Source of the DNA: Streptomyces smyrnaeus
GTDB lineage: Bacteria > Actinomycetota > Actinomycetes > Streptomycetales > Streptomycetaceae
Assembly: GCF_017676345.1 (NCBI RefSeq)
Contig: NZ_JAFFZM010000024.1
Location: 31,649 to 95,648, forward strand
Direction: 5' to 3'
DNA length: 64,000 nt
Shown: positions 52,992-61,077 of the stretch, piece after piece
Layout: every line of letters starts with the position of its first letter
Position numbering within the stretch: the first letter of the stretch is position 1
Made by a program: the position numbers and the translations under genes
Notes under the pieces: model-generated
Told to the model about the DNA's origin: nothing
The model's input: only the letters and a program-made list of their open reading frames with translations
Databases searched by the model: none

Positions 52992-53130
52992 CTCACCCAC
53001 GCTAGAACCAACGCGTCGCTAATGACACCGGTTTGACGCCTTTGGGTGACCCGATCGGACGCCCTCGGTGTCGTCGCGCTGCGCCTCCTGTCCCGACGAG
53101 CATGGGCCGAGCGGTGGAAAGGAGCGCAGC

Positions 53131-53508
53131 ATGACCCAGGATCGCGAACCCCTCTTCGAGGAAGACCTCCGGCTGCTGCCGTGGACGTCGGAGACCGGGA
53201 AGCCCTGCTACCTGGCGCCCGGCGCGGAGGACGGAATGGTCTCCGCGCTGGCCGACGGGATCGAGAACCGGTATCTCGCCGAGGCGGCACGGGTGTTGCA
53301 GGAGTGCGAGGCGATTCTGGCCGACCCCGCCGCAGGCGCCCTCGCACTGCGGCCGGCGTTGACTGCCTCGTCCCGCGCACAGCGCGGGCGCCGCCCCCCG
53401 TATGGGAGGCGGCGCTTGGGGTGTGCGGGGTGGGGTTGGGCCGGGGTCAGGTCGACAGGGTGGTGCGGAGTTGGTCCAGGCCCCAGTCCAGGTCCTCCTT
53501 GGAGATGA
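53131..53508 (+). CDS. Small hypothetical protein, possibly frameshifted at its 3' end
   Basis: 125 residues. The first 75 (REPLFEEDLRLLPWTSETGKPCYL, VSALADGIENRYLAEAARVL) resemble a family of about 90-residue Streptomyces proteins found near HTH regulators. The last 45 residues are Arg/Gly/Trp-rich, are read through a hairpin (53388-53415), and overlap the rocD gene by 62 bp. This suggests the true end was earlier and a frameshift or lost stop extended it. ATG 53131 follows AAAGGAG. Function unknown. Confidence 0.6.
   Translation: MTQDREPLFEEDLRLLPWTSETGKPCYLAPGAEDGMVSALADGIENRYLAEAARVLQECEAILADPAAGALALRPALTASSRAQRGRRPPYGRRRLGCAGWGWAGVRSTGWCGVGPGPSPGPPWR
53388..53415. terminator. Hairpin between the small gene and rocD
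   Basis: 12-bp stem with one mismatch: GCGCCGCCCCCC (53388-53399), loop GTAT, then 53404-53415. It is 31 nt beyond the rocD stop on the minus strand and lies inside the 3' part of the rightward open frame. Confidence 0.65.
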
Positions 53509-54682
53509 CCAGGGGTGGGGCGAGGCGGATGGTGGAGCCGTGGGTGTCCTTGACCAGGACGCCGCGGGACATGAGCTGTTCGGAGATCTGGCGGCCGGTG
53601 CCGTGGGAGGGGTCGATGTCGACGCCGGCCCACAGGCCCCGGCCGCGGACCTCGCGGACCGCGCCGGAGGGGAGCAGGTTCAGCTCCCGGTGCAGATGTT
53701 CGCCGAGCTCCTTGGCGCGCTGCTGGTATTCGCCGCTGCGCAGCATGTCGAGGACTTCGAGGGCGACCGCGCAGGCCAGTGGGTTGCCGCCGAAGGTGGA
53801 GCCGTGTTCGCCGGGGCGGTGGACGCCCAGCACCTCGCGGGAGGAGACGACGGCGGAGACGGGCACCACGCCGCCGCCCAGGGCCTTGCCCAGGACGTAC
53901 ATGTCGGGGGTGACGCCCTCCTGGTCGCAGGCGAAGGTGGCACCGGTGCGGCCGAGGCCCGACTGGATCTCGTCGGCGATGAAGAGCACCCCGCGCGAGC
54001 GGGTCAGCTCGCGGACGCCGGACAGATAGCCGGGCGGGGGCACCAGGACGCCCGCCTCGCCCTGGACGGGTTCGAGGAGGACGGCGACGGTGTGCTCGTC
54101 GACGGCCGCCTCCAGCGCCGCGAGGTCGCCGTACGGGACGATCTCGAAGCCCGGCGTGTAAGGGCCGTGGTCGGCGCGTGCCTCCTCGTCGGTGGAGAAG
54201 CTGATGATCGTCGTCGTACGGCCGTGGAAGTTGTTGTCCGCGACGACGATCTTCGCCTGCCCGTCGGGCACGCCCTTGACGCGGTAGCCCCACTTGCGCG
54301 CCGTCTTGACGGCCGTCTCCACCGCCTCGGCGCCGGTGTTCATCGGCAGCACCATCTCCATGCCGCACAGCTCGGCGAGCTGGGCGGCGAAGTCCGCGAA
54401 GCGGTCGTGGTGGAAGGCGCGGGAGGTGAGGGTGACCCGGTCGAGCTGGGTCTTGGCGGCCTCGATGAGGCGCGGGTTGCGGTGGCCGAAGTTCAGGGCC
54501 GAGTATCCGGCCAGCATGTCGAGATAGCGGTGCCCCTCGACGTCGGTCACCCACGCGCCGTCCGCTGTGGCGATGACGACGGGGAGCGGGTGGTAGTTGT
54601 GCGCGCTGTGAGCTTCCGCTGTGGCGATGCTCCGGGCGCTCGGAGCGCCTGCGGCGCTGGAGGGGCTCGAGAGGGTGGACAT
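53447..54682 (-). CDS. rocD: Ornithine aminotransferase
   Basis: PLP enzyme converting ornithine and 2-oxoglutarate to glutamate semialdehyde and glutamate in arginine/ornithine breakdown. 411 residues. Seen: LDMLAGYSALNFGHRNPRL, MNTGAEAVETAVKTARKWGY, the Asp of LFIADEIQSGLGRTG, the PLP lysine in VLGKALGGGVVPVSA and STFGGNPLACAVA. ATG 54682 has CGGAG 6 nt upstream; MYRGTE at 54706 is an alternative. No arginase gene is adjacent, so it appears single. Confidence 0.94.
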   Translation of the reverse strand: MSTLSSPSSAAGAPSARSIATAEAHSAHNYHPLPVVIATADGAWVTDVEGHRYLDMLAGYSALNFGHRNPRLIEAAKTQLDRVTLTSRAFHHDRFADFAAQLAELCGMEMVLPMNTGAEAVETAVKTARKWGYRVKGVPDGQAKIVVADNNFHGRTTTIISFSTDEEARADHGPYTPGFEIVPYGDLAALEAAVDEHTVAVLLEPVQGEAGVLVPPPGYLSGVRELTRSRGVLFIADEIQSGLGRTGATFACDQEGVTPDMYVLGKALGGGVVPVSAVVSSREVLGVHRPGEHGSTFGGNPLACAVALEVLDMLRSGEYQQRAKELGEHLHRELNLLPSGAVREVRGRGLWAGVDIDPSHGTGRQISEQLMSRGVLVKDTHGSTIRLAPPLVISKEDLDWGLDQLRTTLST

Positions 54683-54896
54683 CGTCGTCTCCGTTCCTCT
54701 GTACATACCGGCGTGCCTGCCCGGTGGGGCCGCACCTTTTCTATCTTCTGTCGGCGCTCGCGTCTCCCCTGCCCGGCGGGGGCGCAGGAGCCCGGCCGCC
54801 CCCCTGCGCCCCCTGCCCGTGCCGTGTGCTCCCATGGGCCGGGTCCCGTGCCCCAGCTCACCCGGAACTGGGGGGCAGGCCGGTCCGGACACCTGA

Positions 54897-54902
54897 GAGA
54901 AT
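54897..54902 (+). promoter_or_regulatory. trpS -10-like element, leaderless start
   Basis: GAGAAT ends 6 nt before the ATG at 54909 and keeps A2, A5 and T6 of the consensus. No ribosome-binding site precedes the ATG. Confidence 0.45.
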
Positions 54903-54908
54903 GGCCGC

Positions 54909-55922
54909 ATGGTCAATGATCGTCCTCGTGTGCTGTCCGGGATCCAGCCCACCGCCGGGTCGTTCCACCTCGGCAACTACCTCGGTGCGGTGCGCCAGTG
55001 GGTAGCGCTCCAGGAGACCCACGACGCCTTCTACATGGTCGTCGACCTGCACGCCATGACGATCCCGAAGGACCCGGCCGAGCTGCGCAACAACTCGCGG
55101 ATGGCCGCCGCCCAGCTGCTGGCCGCCGGCCTCGACCCGGAGCGCTGCACGCTCTTCCTGCAGAGCCATGTGCCCGAGCACACCCAGCTGAGCTGGATCG
55201 TGGAGTGCCTCACCGGGTTCGGTGAGGCGGCCCGGATGACGCAGTTCAAGGACAAGTCCGCCAAGCAGGGCACCGACCACACCAGCGTCGGGCTGTTCAC
55301 CTACCCGGCGCTGATGGTCGCCGACATCCTGGTCTACCGGGCCCACCAGGTCCCGGTCGGTGAGGACCAGCGCCAGCACCTGGAGCTGACCCGCACCATC
55401 GCCGAGCGGTTCAACGGGCGGTACGGTGCCACGTTCCCCGTCCCGGACGCGTACATCCCCCAGGAGACGGCGAAGATCTACGACCTCCAGGACCCGGCGG
55501 TCAAGATGAGCAAGTCCGCCTCGGCGCCCAAGGGGATCATCGAGCTGCTGGACGAGCCGAAGACCACCGCGAAGAAGATCAAGAGCGCGGTCACCGACAC
55601 GGACACCGTCATCCGGTTCGACCGGGACAAGAAGCCCGGCATCAGCAACCTGCTGACGATCTACTCGACACTCACCGGTGCCGGAATCCAGGAACTGGAA
55701 GATAAGTACGCGGGCAAGGGCTACGGTGCGCTGAAGACGGATCTCGCCGAGATCGTCACGGACTGGGTGACGCCCTACCGTGACCGGACGCGGGAGTTCA
55801 TGGACGACCCGGCGGCGCTGGACAAGATCCTGTTCGACGGTGCCGAGAAGGCCAGGGCCGTGGCGAGCGAGACGCTGCGGACCGTGTACGACAAGGTGGG
55901 CCTTGTGCCCGGCAGGCGGTGA
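54909..55922 (+). CDS. trpS: Tryptophanyl-tRNA synthetase
   Basis: Class I synthetase charging tRNA-Trp. 337 residues, normal bacterial length. HIGH-like motif SGIQPTAGSFHLGNYLGA at about 15-30; KMSKS in VKMSKSASAPKG near residue 200; GEDQRQHLELTR is the tryptophan-pocket region. ATG 54909 fits the -10 hexamer upstream. The next gene (2H phosphoesterase) follows after 11 nt, so they are co-transcribed. Confidence 0.97.
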   Translation: MVNDRPRVLSGIQPTAGSFHLGNYLGAVRQWVALQETHDAFYMVVDLHAMTIPKDPAELRNNSRMAAAQLLAAGLDPERCTLFLQSHVPEHTQLSWIVECLTGFGEAARMTQFKDKSAKQGTDHTSVGLFTYPALMVADILVYRAHQVPVGEDQRQHLELTRTIAERFNGRYGATFPVPDAYIPQETAKIYDLQDPAVKMSKSASAPKGIIELLDEPKTTAKKIKSAVTDTDTVIRFDRDKKPGISNLLTIYSTLTGAGIQELEDKYAGKGYGALKTDLAEIVTDWVTPYRDRTREFMDDPAALDKILFDGAEKARAVASETLRTVYDKVGLVPGRR

Positions 55923-55933
55923 AGGGAGAACCT

Positions 55934-56626
55934 ATGGGCGCGGGAGCGACCGTCACCCTCGGCGTATCGCTCGCCGTCCCGGAGCCGTACGGCACACTGC
56001 TCCAGGAGCGGCGGGCCTCCTTCGGCGACGCCGCCGCCCATGGCATCCCCACCCACATCACGCTGCTGCCGCCCACCGAGGTGCCTGTCGAGAGCCGGCC
56101 GGCGATCGAGGCACATCTGGCGGGCGTGGCCCTGGCCGGGCGCGCCTTCCCGGTGCGACTGTCGGGCACGGGCACTTTCCGGCCGCTGTCGCCGGTGGTG
56201 TTCGTCCAGGTGGTGGAGGGTGCCACGGCCTGCTCCCGACTGCAGGAGCGGGTGCGCGCCCCGGAGGGTCCGCTCTCCCGTGAGCTTGCCTTCCCCTACC
56301 ACCCGCATGTGACGGTCGCGCACGGCATCCCCGAGCCGGCCATGGACCGCGCCTACGAGGAGCTGTCCGACTTCGAGTGCGACTGGACGGCCACCGGGTT
56401 CGCCCTCTACGAGCAGGGTGGTGACCAGGTGTGGCGGCTGAAGCGGGAGTTCCCCTTCGCCCAGAGCCCCAGCCCGGGTCCCGGTCCGGGCCCCGGGACG
56501 GTGGCCGGCGCCGGCCACCCGCCGGGTCCTGCCACCGCGCCGCCCTTCGAGGTCACCGTTCCGGCCGCCCCGTGCCGCCCGCCGCACCAGCGGCGCTCTG
56601 CGCTGCGCCCGCCCGCCACGCTCTGA
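55934..56626 (+). CDS. 2'-5' RNA ligase-like 2H phosphoesterase
   Basis: 230 residues. The two H-x-T motifs of the 2H superfamily are visible: PTHITLLPP near residue 40 and YHPHVTVAHG near 120. The fold ends near residue 175; the last 50 residues are a Pro/Gly/Ala-rich tail. ATG 55934 has GGGAG 5 nt upstream. It is 11 nt downstream of trpS, a pairing that may point to an RNA-related role such as cyclic phosphate processing. Substrate unknown. Confidence 0.85.
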   Translation: MGAGATVTLGVSLAVPEPYGTLLQERRASFGDAAAHGIPTHITLLPPTEVPVESRPAIEAHLAGVALAGRAFPVRLSGTGTFRPLSPVVFVQVVEGATACSRLQERVRAPEGPLSRELAFPYHPHVTVAHGIPEPAMDRAYEELSDFECDWTATGFALYEQGGDQVWRLKREFPFAQSPSPGPGPGPGTVAGAGHPPGPATAPPFEVTVPAAPCRPPHQRRSALRPPATL

Positions 56627-56711
56627 CCCGGCGGCGGAACCGGTAGCGCCCCGCCGCGGGCGGTAACGTCCGGTGACGGCTGGAGATCGCTGCGCTGGGC
56701 AGGTGGCTGGT

Positions 56712-57797
56712 GTGGAAAGACTGAGGAAGCTGCCGCTCGTGGGTCCGCTGGTGGCACGGTCGCGCACCGTGCTCGCCCGGCTCCGCACCACGCGGATCTG
56801 GCGGATCTACGAGCATCTGGACGACCGCAAGTGGACGCGGCTGGCTGCGGCCATCACCTTCACCAGCTTCCTGGCGCTGTTCCCGATGCTGGCCGTGGGC
56901 GCCGCCGTCGCCGCCGCGCTGCTCTCCCACGACCAGATGGACCGGCTCCAGGACACCCTCACCGAGCAGGTGCCCGGCATCTCCGACCAGCTCGAACTCC
57001 AGTCGCTGGTGGACAACGCGGGCACGGTCGGCGGTATCGCGGGCGGGCTGCTGCTGCTCACCGGCGGGCGCTGGGTCGGCACCCTGCGCGAGAGCCTGCG
57101 CGCCGTGTGGGACCTGGAGGAGGACCCCGGCAACCTCGTCGTCCGGCGCGCCGTCGACGTGGGCATCCTGCTGGGCCTGGGCGTCGTCGGGCTGGTCTCC
57201 TTCGGCGGCTCCGCCTTCGCCGTGACGGCCGTCACCTGGGTCGCCGAGCAGCTCGGATCGGCCGAGGGCGGTGTGGGGACGGTGCTGCTGCGTACCGCCG
57301 CCTACACCGCCGCCGTGGCCGCCGATTTCGTGCTGCTGTGGTACGTCCTCACGCTGCTGCCCCGGGTGCGGCCGCCGCGCCGCGCGACCCTGGCGGCAGC
57401 GCTCCAGGGGGCCGTCGGCTTCGAACTGCTGAAGCTGCTGCTCGGCGGCTACCTTCAGCAGGTCGCCGCCAAGAACGTCTACGGCGCCTTCGGTGTGCCC
57501 ATCGCTCTGCTGCTGTGGATCAGCTTCATGACCAAGCTGCTCCTCTACTGCGCCGCCTGGACGGCCACGGCCCCCGTACCCGGCGAGGGCCCGGAAGCCC
57601 AGCAGCCCGTCCAGGACCTCGCCCTCGGCGGTGACGACAAGGAGTCGACCGACGACGGCGAGGACGCCACCGACGCGGACGGCTCCGGCGACGACGCGGA
57701 CGTCACCGGCGACGGCGACGGGCCAGCTCCGGAAGAGGCCAGCGACGGTGCACCCCGTACGCCACCAGAGCCAGGGCGACCAGAACACCGGCCGTGA
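56712..57797 (+). CDS. YihY/BrkB family membrane protein
   Basis: 361 residues with six to seven transmembrane helices. The family is recognised by WTRLAAAITFTSFLALFPMLAVGAAVAAALL near the start and by the conserved core YGAFGVPIALLLWISFMTKLLLYCAAW. The last about 65 residues are an Asp/Glu/Thr-rich acidic tail. GTG 56712 (AGGTGG 5 nt upstream) gives VERLRKLPLVGPL, the usual N-terminus; the longer frame from GTG 56673 adds 13 residues. Transport role unproven. The tail overlaps the converging carboxypeptidase gene by 95 bp. Confidence 0.87.
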   Translation: MERLRKLPLVGPLVARSRTVLARLRTTRIWRIYEHLDDRKWTRLAAAITFTSFLALFPMLAVGAAVAAALLSHDQMDRLQDTLTEQVPGISDQLELQSLVDNAGTVGGIAGGLLLLTGGRWVGTLRESLRAVWDLEEDPGNLVVRRAVDVGILLGLGVVGLVSFGGSAFAVTAVTWVAEQLGSAEGGVGTVLLRTAAYTAAVAADFVLLWYVLTLLPRVRPPRRATLAAALQGAVGFELLKLLLGGYLQQVAAKNVYGAFGVPIALLLWISFMTKLLLYCAAWTATAPVPGEGPEAQQPVQDLALGGDDKESTDDGEDATDADGSGDDADVTGDGDGPAPEEASDGAPRTPPEPGRPEHRP

Positions 57798-59076
57798 TCC
57801 CCAGCGCCGTCCCCGCACCGCCCGAGGGCTTGCTGGTGTGCGCCGCCGCGTGGGTGCCCGAGCCGCCCGCCTCGCCGCCCTTGCCCGCGGGAGCGCCCCC
57901 ACCGGCCGCGGCGTTGCCCGGCGCCGCCAGCTCACCGACCGGCTCCACCTTGCCGTCCGCGGCGAAGCCCCAGTCCAGCAGCTTGGCGGCCTCCTTGTAG
58001 ACGCTGTGTGCCTCCTTGGCCCCCGGGTGCATGACCGTCACCAGCAGCACCCGGTCACCGCGCTGGGCGACGCCGGTGAAGGTGTTGCCCGCGTTGGTCG
58101 TGAAGCCGTTCTTGACGCCCGCGATGCCGGGGTAGGGTTCGACGCCGCCGTCACCGGTCAGCAGCCGGTTGGTGTTCTGGATCTGGAAGCTCTCCCGCTT
58201 GGTCTTGCCGGTCTTCTTGTCCTTCTTCGTCTCGCCGGGGAACTTCGCGGTGGCGGTGGCCGCGTACTCGCGGAAGTCCTTGTTCTGCAGCCCTGACCGG
58301 GCGAACAGCGTCAGGTCGTAGGCCGAGGAGACCTGGCCCTTGTGGTCGTAGCCGTCCGGGCTGACCACCTTGGTGTCGTTGGCGTGCAGGGTGCGGGCCC
58401 GCTCGTTCATCTCCCTGACCGTCTTTTCCTTGCCGCCGTTCATGGCCGCCAGGACGTGCACCGCGTCGTTGCCCGAGCGCAGGAAGACACCGAGCCACAG
58501 GTCGTGCACCGAGTACGTCTCGCCCTCCTTGACGCCGACGAGGCTGCTGCCCTCGCCCATCCCCTCCAGATCGGAGGGGACCACCTTGTGGGTGCGGTCC
58601 TTGGGCAGCTTGGGCAGCACCGTGTCGGCGAAGAGCATCTTCAGGGTGCTGGCCGGCGGCAGCCGCCAGTGCGCGTTGTGCGCGGCCAGCACCTTGCCCG
58701 ACTCCGCGTCCGTGACGATCCAGGAGCGCCCGGTCAGCTTGGTGGGCAGCTCGGGGGCGCCCTTCTTCGGATTCACCTGGGTGCCGGGGCGGCCGAGCTG
58801 CTCGCCGCCGACGGTGGACATCTGCGCGGGCGGCTTCGGCTCGGCCTGCTTGCCGCCCGGCTTGTTGTCGTCGGCGGTCGCGGGCTGGGCTCCCGCCGCG
58901 GTCAGCAGGGAGAGGACGAGCGCGGTGGAGGCGAGACCACCGAGCGTGGTCGCGCGGCGCTTGTGCGAGGCGCTGCGCGGGTACGCGCGCGCGACGTGGT
59001 CTGAATAATGCGAAGAAATGGGCACCCTGCGAACGTACAGGCCCTTCGGCTCGTTGGGGACGTCGAGCCCCTCCAT
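57703..59076 (-). CDS. D-alanyl-D-alanine carboxypeptidase (serine type, PBP5-like)
   Basis: 457 residues. Signal/anchor helix at about 43-63 (ATTLGGLASTALVLSLLTAAG), Pro/Lys-rich linker, then the penicillin-binding catalytic domain: SxxK at S143-K146 (PPASTLKML), SxN in FLRSGNDAVHVLAA, and the third motif as KNG (GIAGVKNGFTTNAG) instead of KTG. A C-terminal helix (ALGITAGVLVALALVAYGV) followed by RRRRR anchors it in the membrane. It trims the terminal D-Ala of peptidoglycan stems. ATG 59076 is chosen; GTG 59025 is alternative. Convergent with the BrkB gene. Confidence 0.9.
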   Translation of the reverse strand: MEGLDVPNEPKGLYVRRVPISSHYSDHVARAYPRSASHKRRATTLGGLASTALVLSLLTAAGAQPATADDNKPGGKQAEPKPPAQMSTVGGEQLGRPGTQVNPKKGAPELPTKLTGRSWIVTDAESGKVLAAHNAHWRLPPASTLKMLFADTVLPKLPKDRTHKVVPSDLEGMGEGSSLVGVKEGETYSVHDLWLGVFLRSGNDAVHVLAAMNGGKEKTVREMNERARTLHANDTKVVSPDGYDHKGQVSSAYDLTLFARSGLQNKDFREYAATATAKFPGETKKDKKTGKTKRESFQIQNTNRLLTGDGGVEPYPGIAGVKNGFTTNAGNTFTGVAQRGDRVLLVTVMHPGAKEAHSVYKEAAKLLDWGFAADGKVEPVGELAAPGNAAAGGGAPAGKGGEAGGSGTHAAAHTSKPSGGAGTALGITAGVLVALALVAYGVHRRWPLPELARRRRR

Positions 59077-59234
59077 GTGCGGATTCCCGTAGCCCAACTC
59101 GCGCAGTGCGCTAGCCCGATGGGGGGTGGCGGGGTGGCCGGCCCCCGCCGGGTGCCGGCTTCGGGCCCCGCCGGTCGGCGGGGCGGCCCACCGCCGTCGG
59201 GCCCCCTCCCGGCCGCGGCCCCTGGGACGGCGGC

Positions 59235-59240
59235 CATACT
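59235..59240 (+). promoter_or_regulatory. -10-like element before the SCO4848-type gene
   Basis: CATACT ends 7 nt before the ATG at 59248 and no ribosome-binding site is present, so the mRNA may be leaderless. Confidence 0.4.
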
Positions 59241-59247
59241 GGGCATC

Positions 59248-59565
59248 ATGCGCGACACCTCCACCGCAACCCCCACCACCGATCCCGAGCCGGCGGCGGC
59301 AGCCCCGGCGGGGCGGCGGGCGGGGCTGGTGCTCTCCCGGCGTACCTCGTGGTTCCTGCTGGCCTTCGGGGTCTGGTCCTGGTTCGTGTGGATCACGTTC
59401 GTGAAGAACCTCTGGAAGGACAGCAGCGGGCTGGCTTTCGACGACGCCGGTGATCCGACGGGTTATTTTTGGGTCCACCTGCTGCTGGCGATCACCTCCT
59501 TCCTGCTGGGGACGGCGATCGGTCTGCTCGGTCTGCGCGGTCTGCGGGCTGCCCGGCGCACCTGA
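59248..59565 (+). CDS. SCO4848 family small membrane protein
   Basis: 105 residues. Two transmembrane helices: about 35-53 (SWFLLAFGVWSWFVWITFV) and 75-97 (FWVHLLLAITSFLLGTAIGLLG), joined by a loop with KNLWKDSSGLAFDDAGDPTGY. The Ala/Pro/Thr-rich N-terminus is cytoplasmic. ATG 59248 is chosen because the upstream frame is low complexity and overlaps the promoter of the divergent carboxypeptidase. Function unknown. A metallophosphoesterase gene follows after 54 nt. Confidence 0.82.
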   Translation: MRDTSTATPTTDPEPAAAAPAGRRAGLVLSRRTSWFLLAFGVWSWFVWITFVKNLWKDSSGLAFDDAGDPTGYFWVHLLLAITSFLLGTAIGLLGLRGLRAARRT

Positions 59566-59619
59566 GACAGCGCGGGACGGTCTGGGAGCGGGGGAGAGCG
59601 AGGGGGAGGGACGGCCTGC

Positions 59620-61071
59620 ATGGTCGCTGTATTCGTACTGATCGCACTCGTGGTGCTGAGCCTGCTGGTCGGCGTCCACTTCTATCTGTGGCGGCGCTTC
59701 GTGCGCGACGTGTCGGCGCCGGGAGGCTGGTGGCGCCGTGTGGGCACGGTGCTGGCGGTGCTGCTGCCCGTCACCATGTTCGGCGCGCTGCTGTCCGGAC
59801 GTGCGGGCGCGCCCTTCGCGGTGGAGCGCGTGCTGGCCTGGCCGGGCTATCTGTGGCTGGCCTGCCTGCTCTATCTGACGCTGGCGCTGCTCGCAGGTGA
59901 GCTGCTGCGGTTCGTGCTGCGGCGCACGCCATGGGGGAGCAGGCGGCAGGCCCGGCCCCTCGCGGCGGAACCGGGGGAGGGGGCCTCGCCGACGGCGGAA
60001 GCGGCGCGAGCCGCGTCCGTGGCGGCGGAGCCGGAGCCGGCCGCGGCGGAGCCGGTGGGCGTGCCGGGCGGCCCCCCGGGAGGCGGTGCGAGCGGTGGTG
60101 CGGGGACGCCGACCGGGCACCGGCCGGACGCAGCGGCCGGGCAGCGGCCCGATGCGGCCGAGCCGCCCACCGGGTCGGCAGCGTCCACCGCGTCCACCGG
60201 GGCGGTAGCGTCCGCCGGGTCTTCCGTCCCCCTTACCGCCGCCGTCCCCACCCGGCGGGTCTTCCTGGCCCGCACCCTCGCCGGTACCGCGGCAGCGGTC
60301 GGCCTGGGTACGACGGCGGCCGGGGCGTACAGCGTGCTGAACGGGCCGACGCTCAAGCACCTCACCGTCCCGCTGACCAAGCTGGACCGCCGTGCGCACG
60401 GCTACCGCATCGCCGTCGTCAGCGACATCCATCTGGGGCCGATCCTGGGGCGTGCCCACACCCAGCGGATCGTCGACACCATCAACGGGACGCAGCCGGA
60501 CCTGGTGACGATAGTCGGCGACCTGGTCGACGGCAGCGTCGCCGATCTCGGTCCCGCGGCGGAGCCGCTGCGTGCGCTGCGCTCCCGGCACGGCTCGTTC
60601 TTCGTGACCGGTAACCACGAGTACTTCGGCGACGCCCGTGAGTGGATCGACCATCTGCGCGAGCTGAACGTCCATCCGATGGAGAACACCCGGCGGGAGC
60701 TGCCGGGCTTCGACCTCGCCGGGGTCAACGATCTCGCGGGCGAGGAGCAGGGCGAGGGGCCCGACTACGACAAGGCGCTGGGCGACCGGGACGCGTCACG
60801 CGCCTGTGTGCTGATGGCGCATCAGCCGGTGCAGATCCACGAGGCGGTGGACCACGATGTCGACCTCCAGCTCTCCGGTCACACCCATGGCGGCCAGCTG
60901 TGGCCCGGGAACTACCTCGCGGCCCTGGCCAACCCCACGGTCGCCGGGCTCGAACGCTATGGCGACACCCAGCTGTACGTCACCCGTGGCGCCGGTGCCT
61001 GGGGTCCGCCCGTCCGGGTGGGCGCGGAGTCGGACATCACCGTCGTGACCCTGGCCGCGAGGAAGGCGTAG
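59620..61071 (+). CDS. Membrane metallophosphoesterase (YkuE-like)
   Basis: 483 residues. Four N-terminal transmembrane helices (about 1-110), an Ala/Pro/Gly-rich linker (about 115-205), a fifth hydrophobic segment (LARTLAGTAAAVGLGTTAAG), then the calcineurin-like domain: metal ligands in VVSDIHLGP, VGDLVDG, TGNHEYF, MAHQPVQIH and SGHTHGGQL. The enzyme domain should lie outside the membrane. YkuE-type enzymes hydrolyse phospholipid or sugar pyrophosphates; substrate here unknown. ATG 59620 with GGGGGAGGG upstream. Six nt from the convergent thioesterase gene. Confidence 0.9.
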   Translation: MVAVFVLIALVVLSLLVGVHFYLWRRFVRDVSAPGGWWRRVGTVLAVLLPVTMFGALLSGRAGAPFAVERVLAWPGYLWLACLLYLTLALLAGELLRFVLRRTPWGSRRQARPLAAEPGEGASPTAEAARAASVAAEPEPAAAEPVGVPGGPPGGGASGGAGTPTGHRPDAAAGQRPDAAEPPTGSAASTASTGAVASAGSSVPLTAAVPTRRVFLARTLAGTAAAVGLGTTAAGAYSVLNGPTLKHLTVPLTKLDRRAHGYRIAVVSDIHLGPILGRAHTQRIVDTINGTQPDLVTIVGDLVDGSVADLGPAAEPLRALRSRHGSFFVTGNHEYFGDAREWIDHLRELNVHPMENTRRELPGFDLAGVNDLAGEEQGEGPDYDKALGDRDASRACVLMAHQPVQIHEAVDHDVDLQLSGHTHGGQLWPGNYLAALANPTVAGLERYGDTQLYVTRGAGAWGPPVRVGAESDITVVTLAARKA

Positions 61072-61077
61072 CGGCCG

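Noticed and set aside
57703..60675. 990-residue version of the carboxypeptidase
   Set aside because: The extra 533 N-terminal residues are antisense to the metallophosphoesterase and SCO4848-type genes; the signal peptide directly after 59076 marks the real start.
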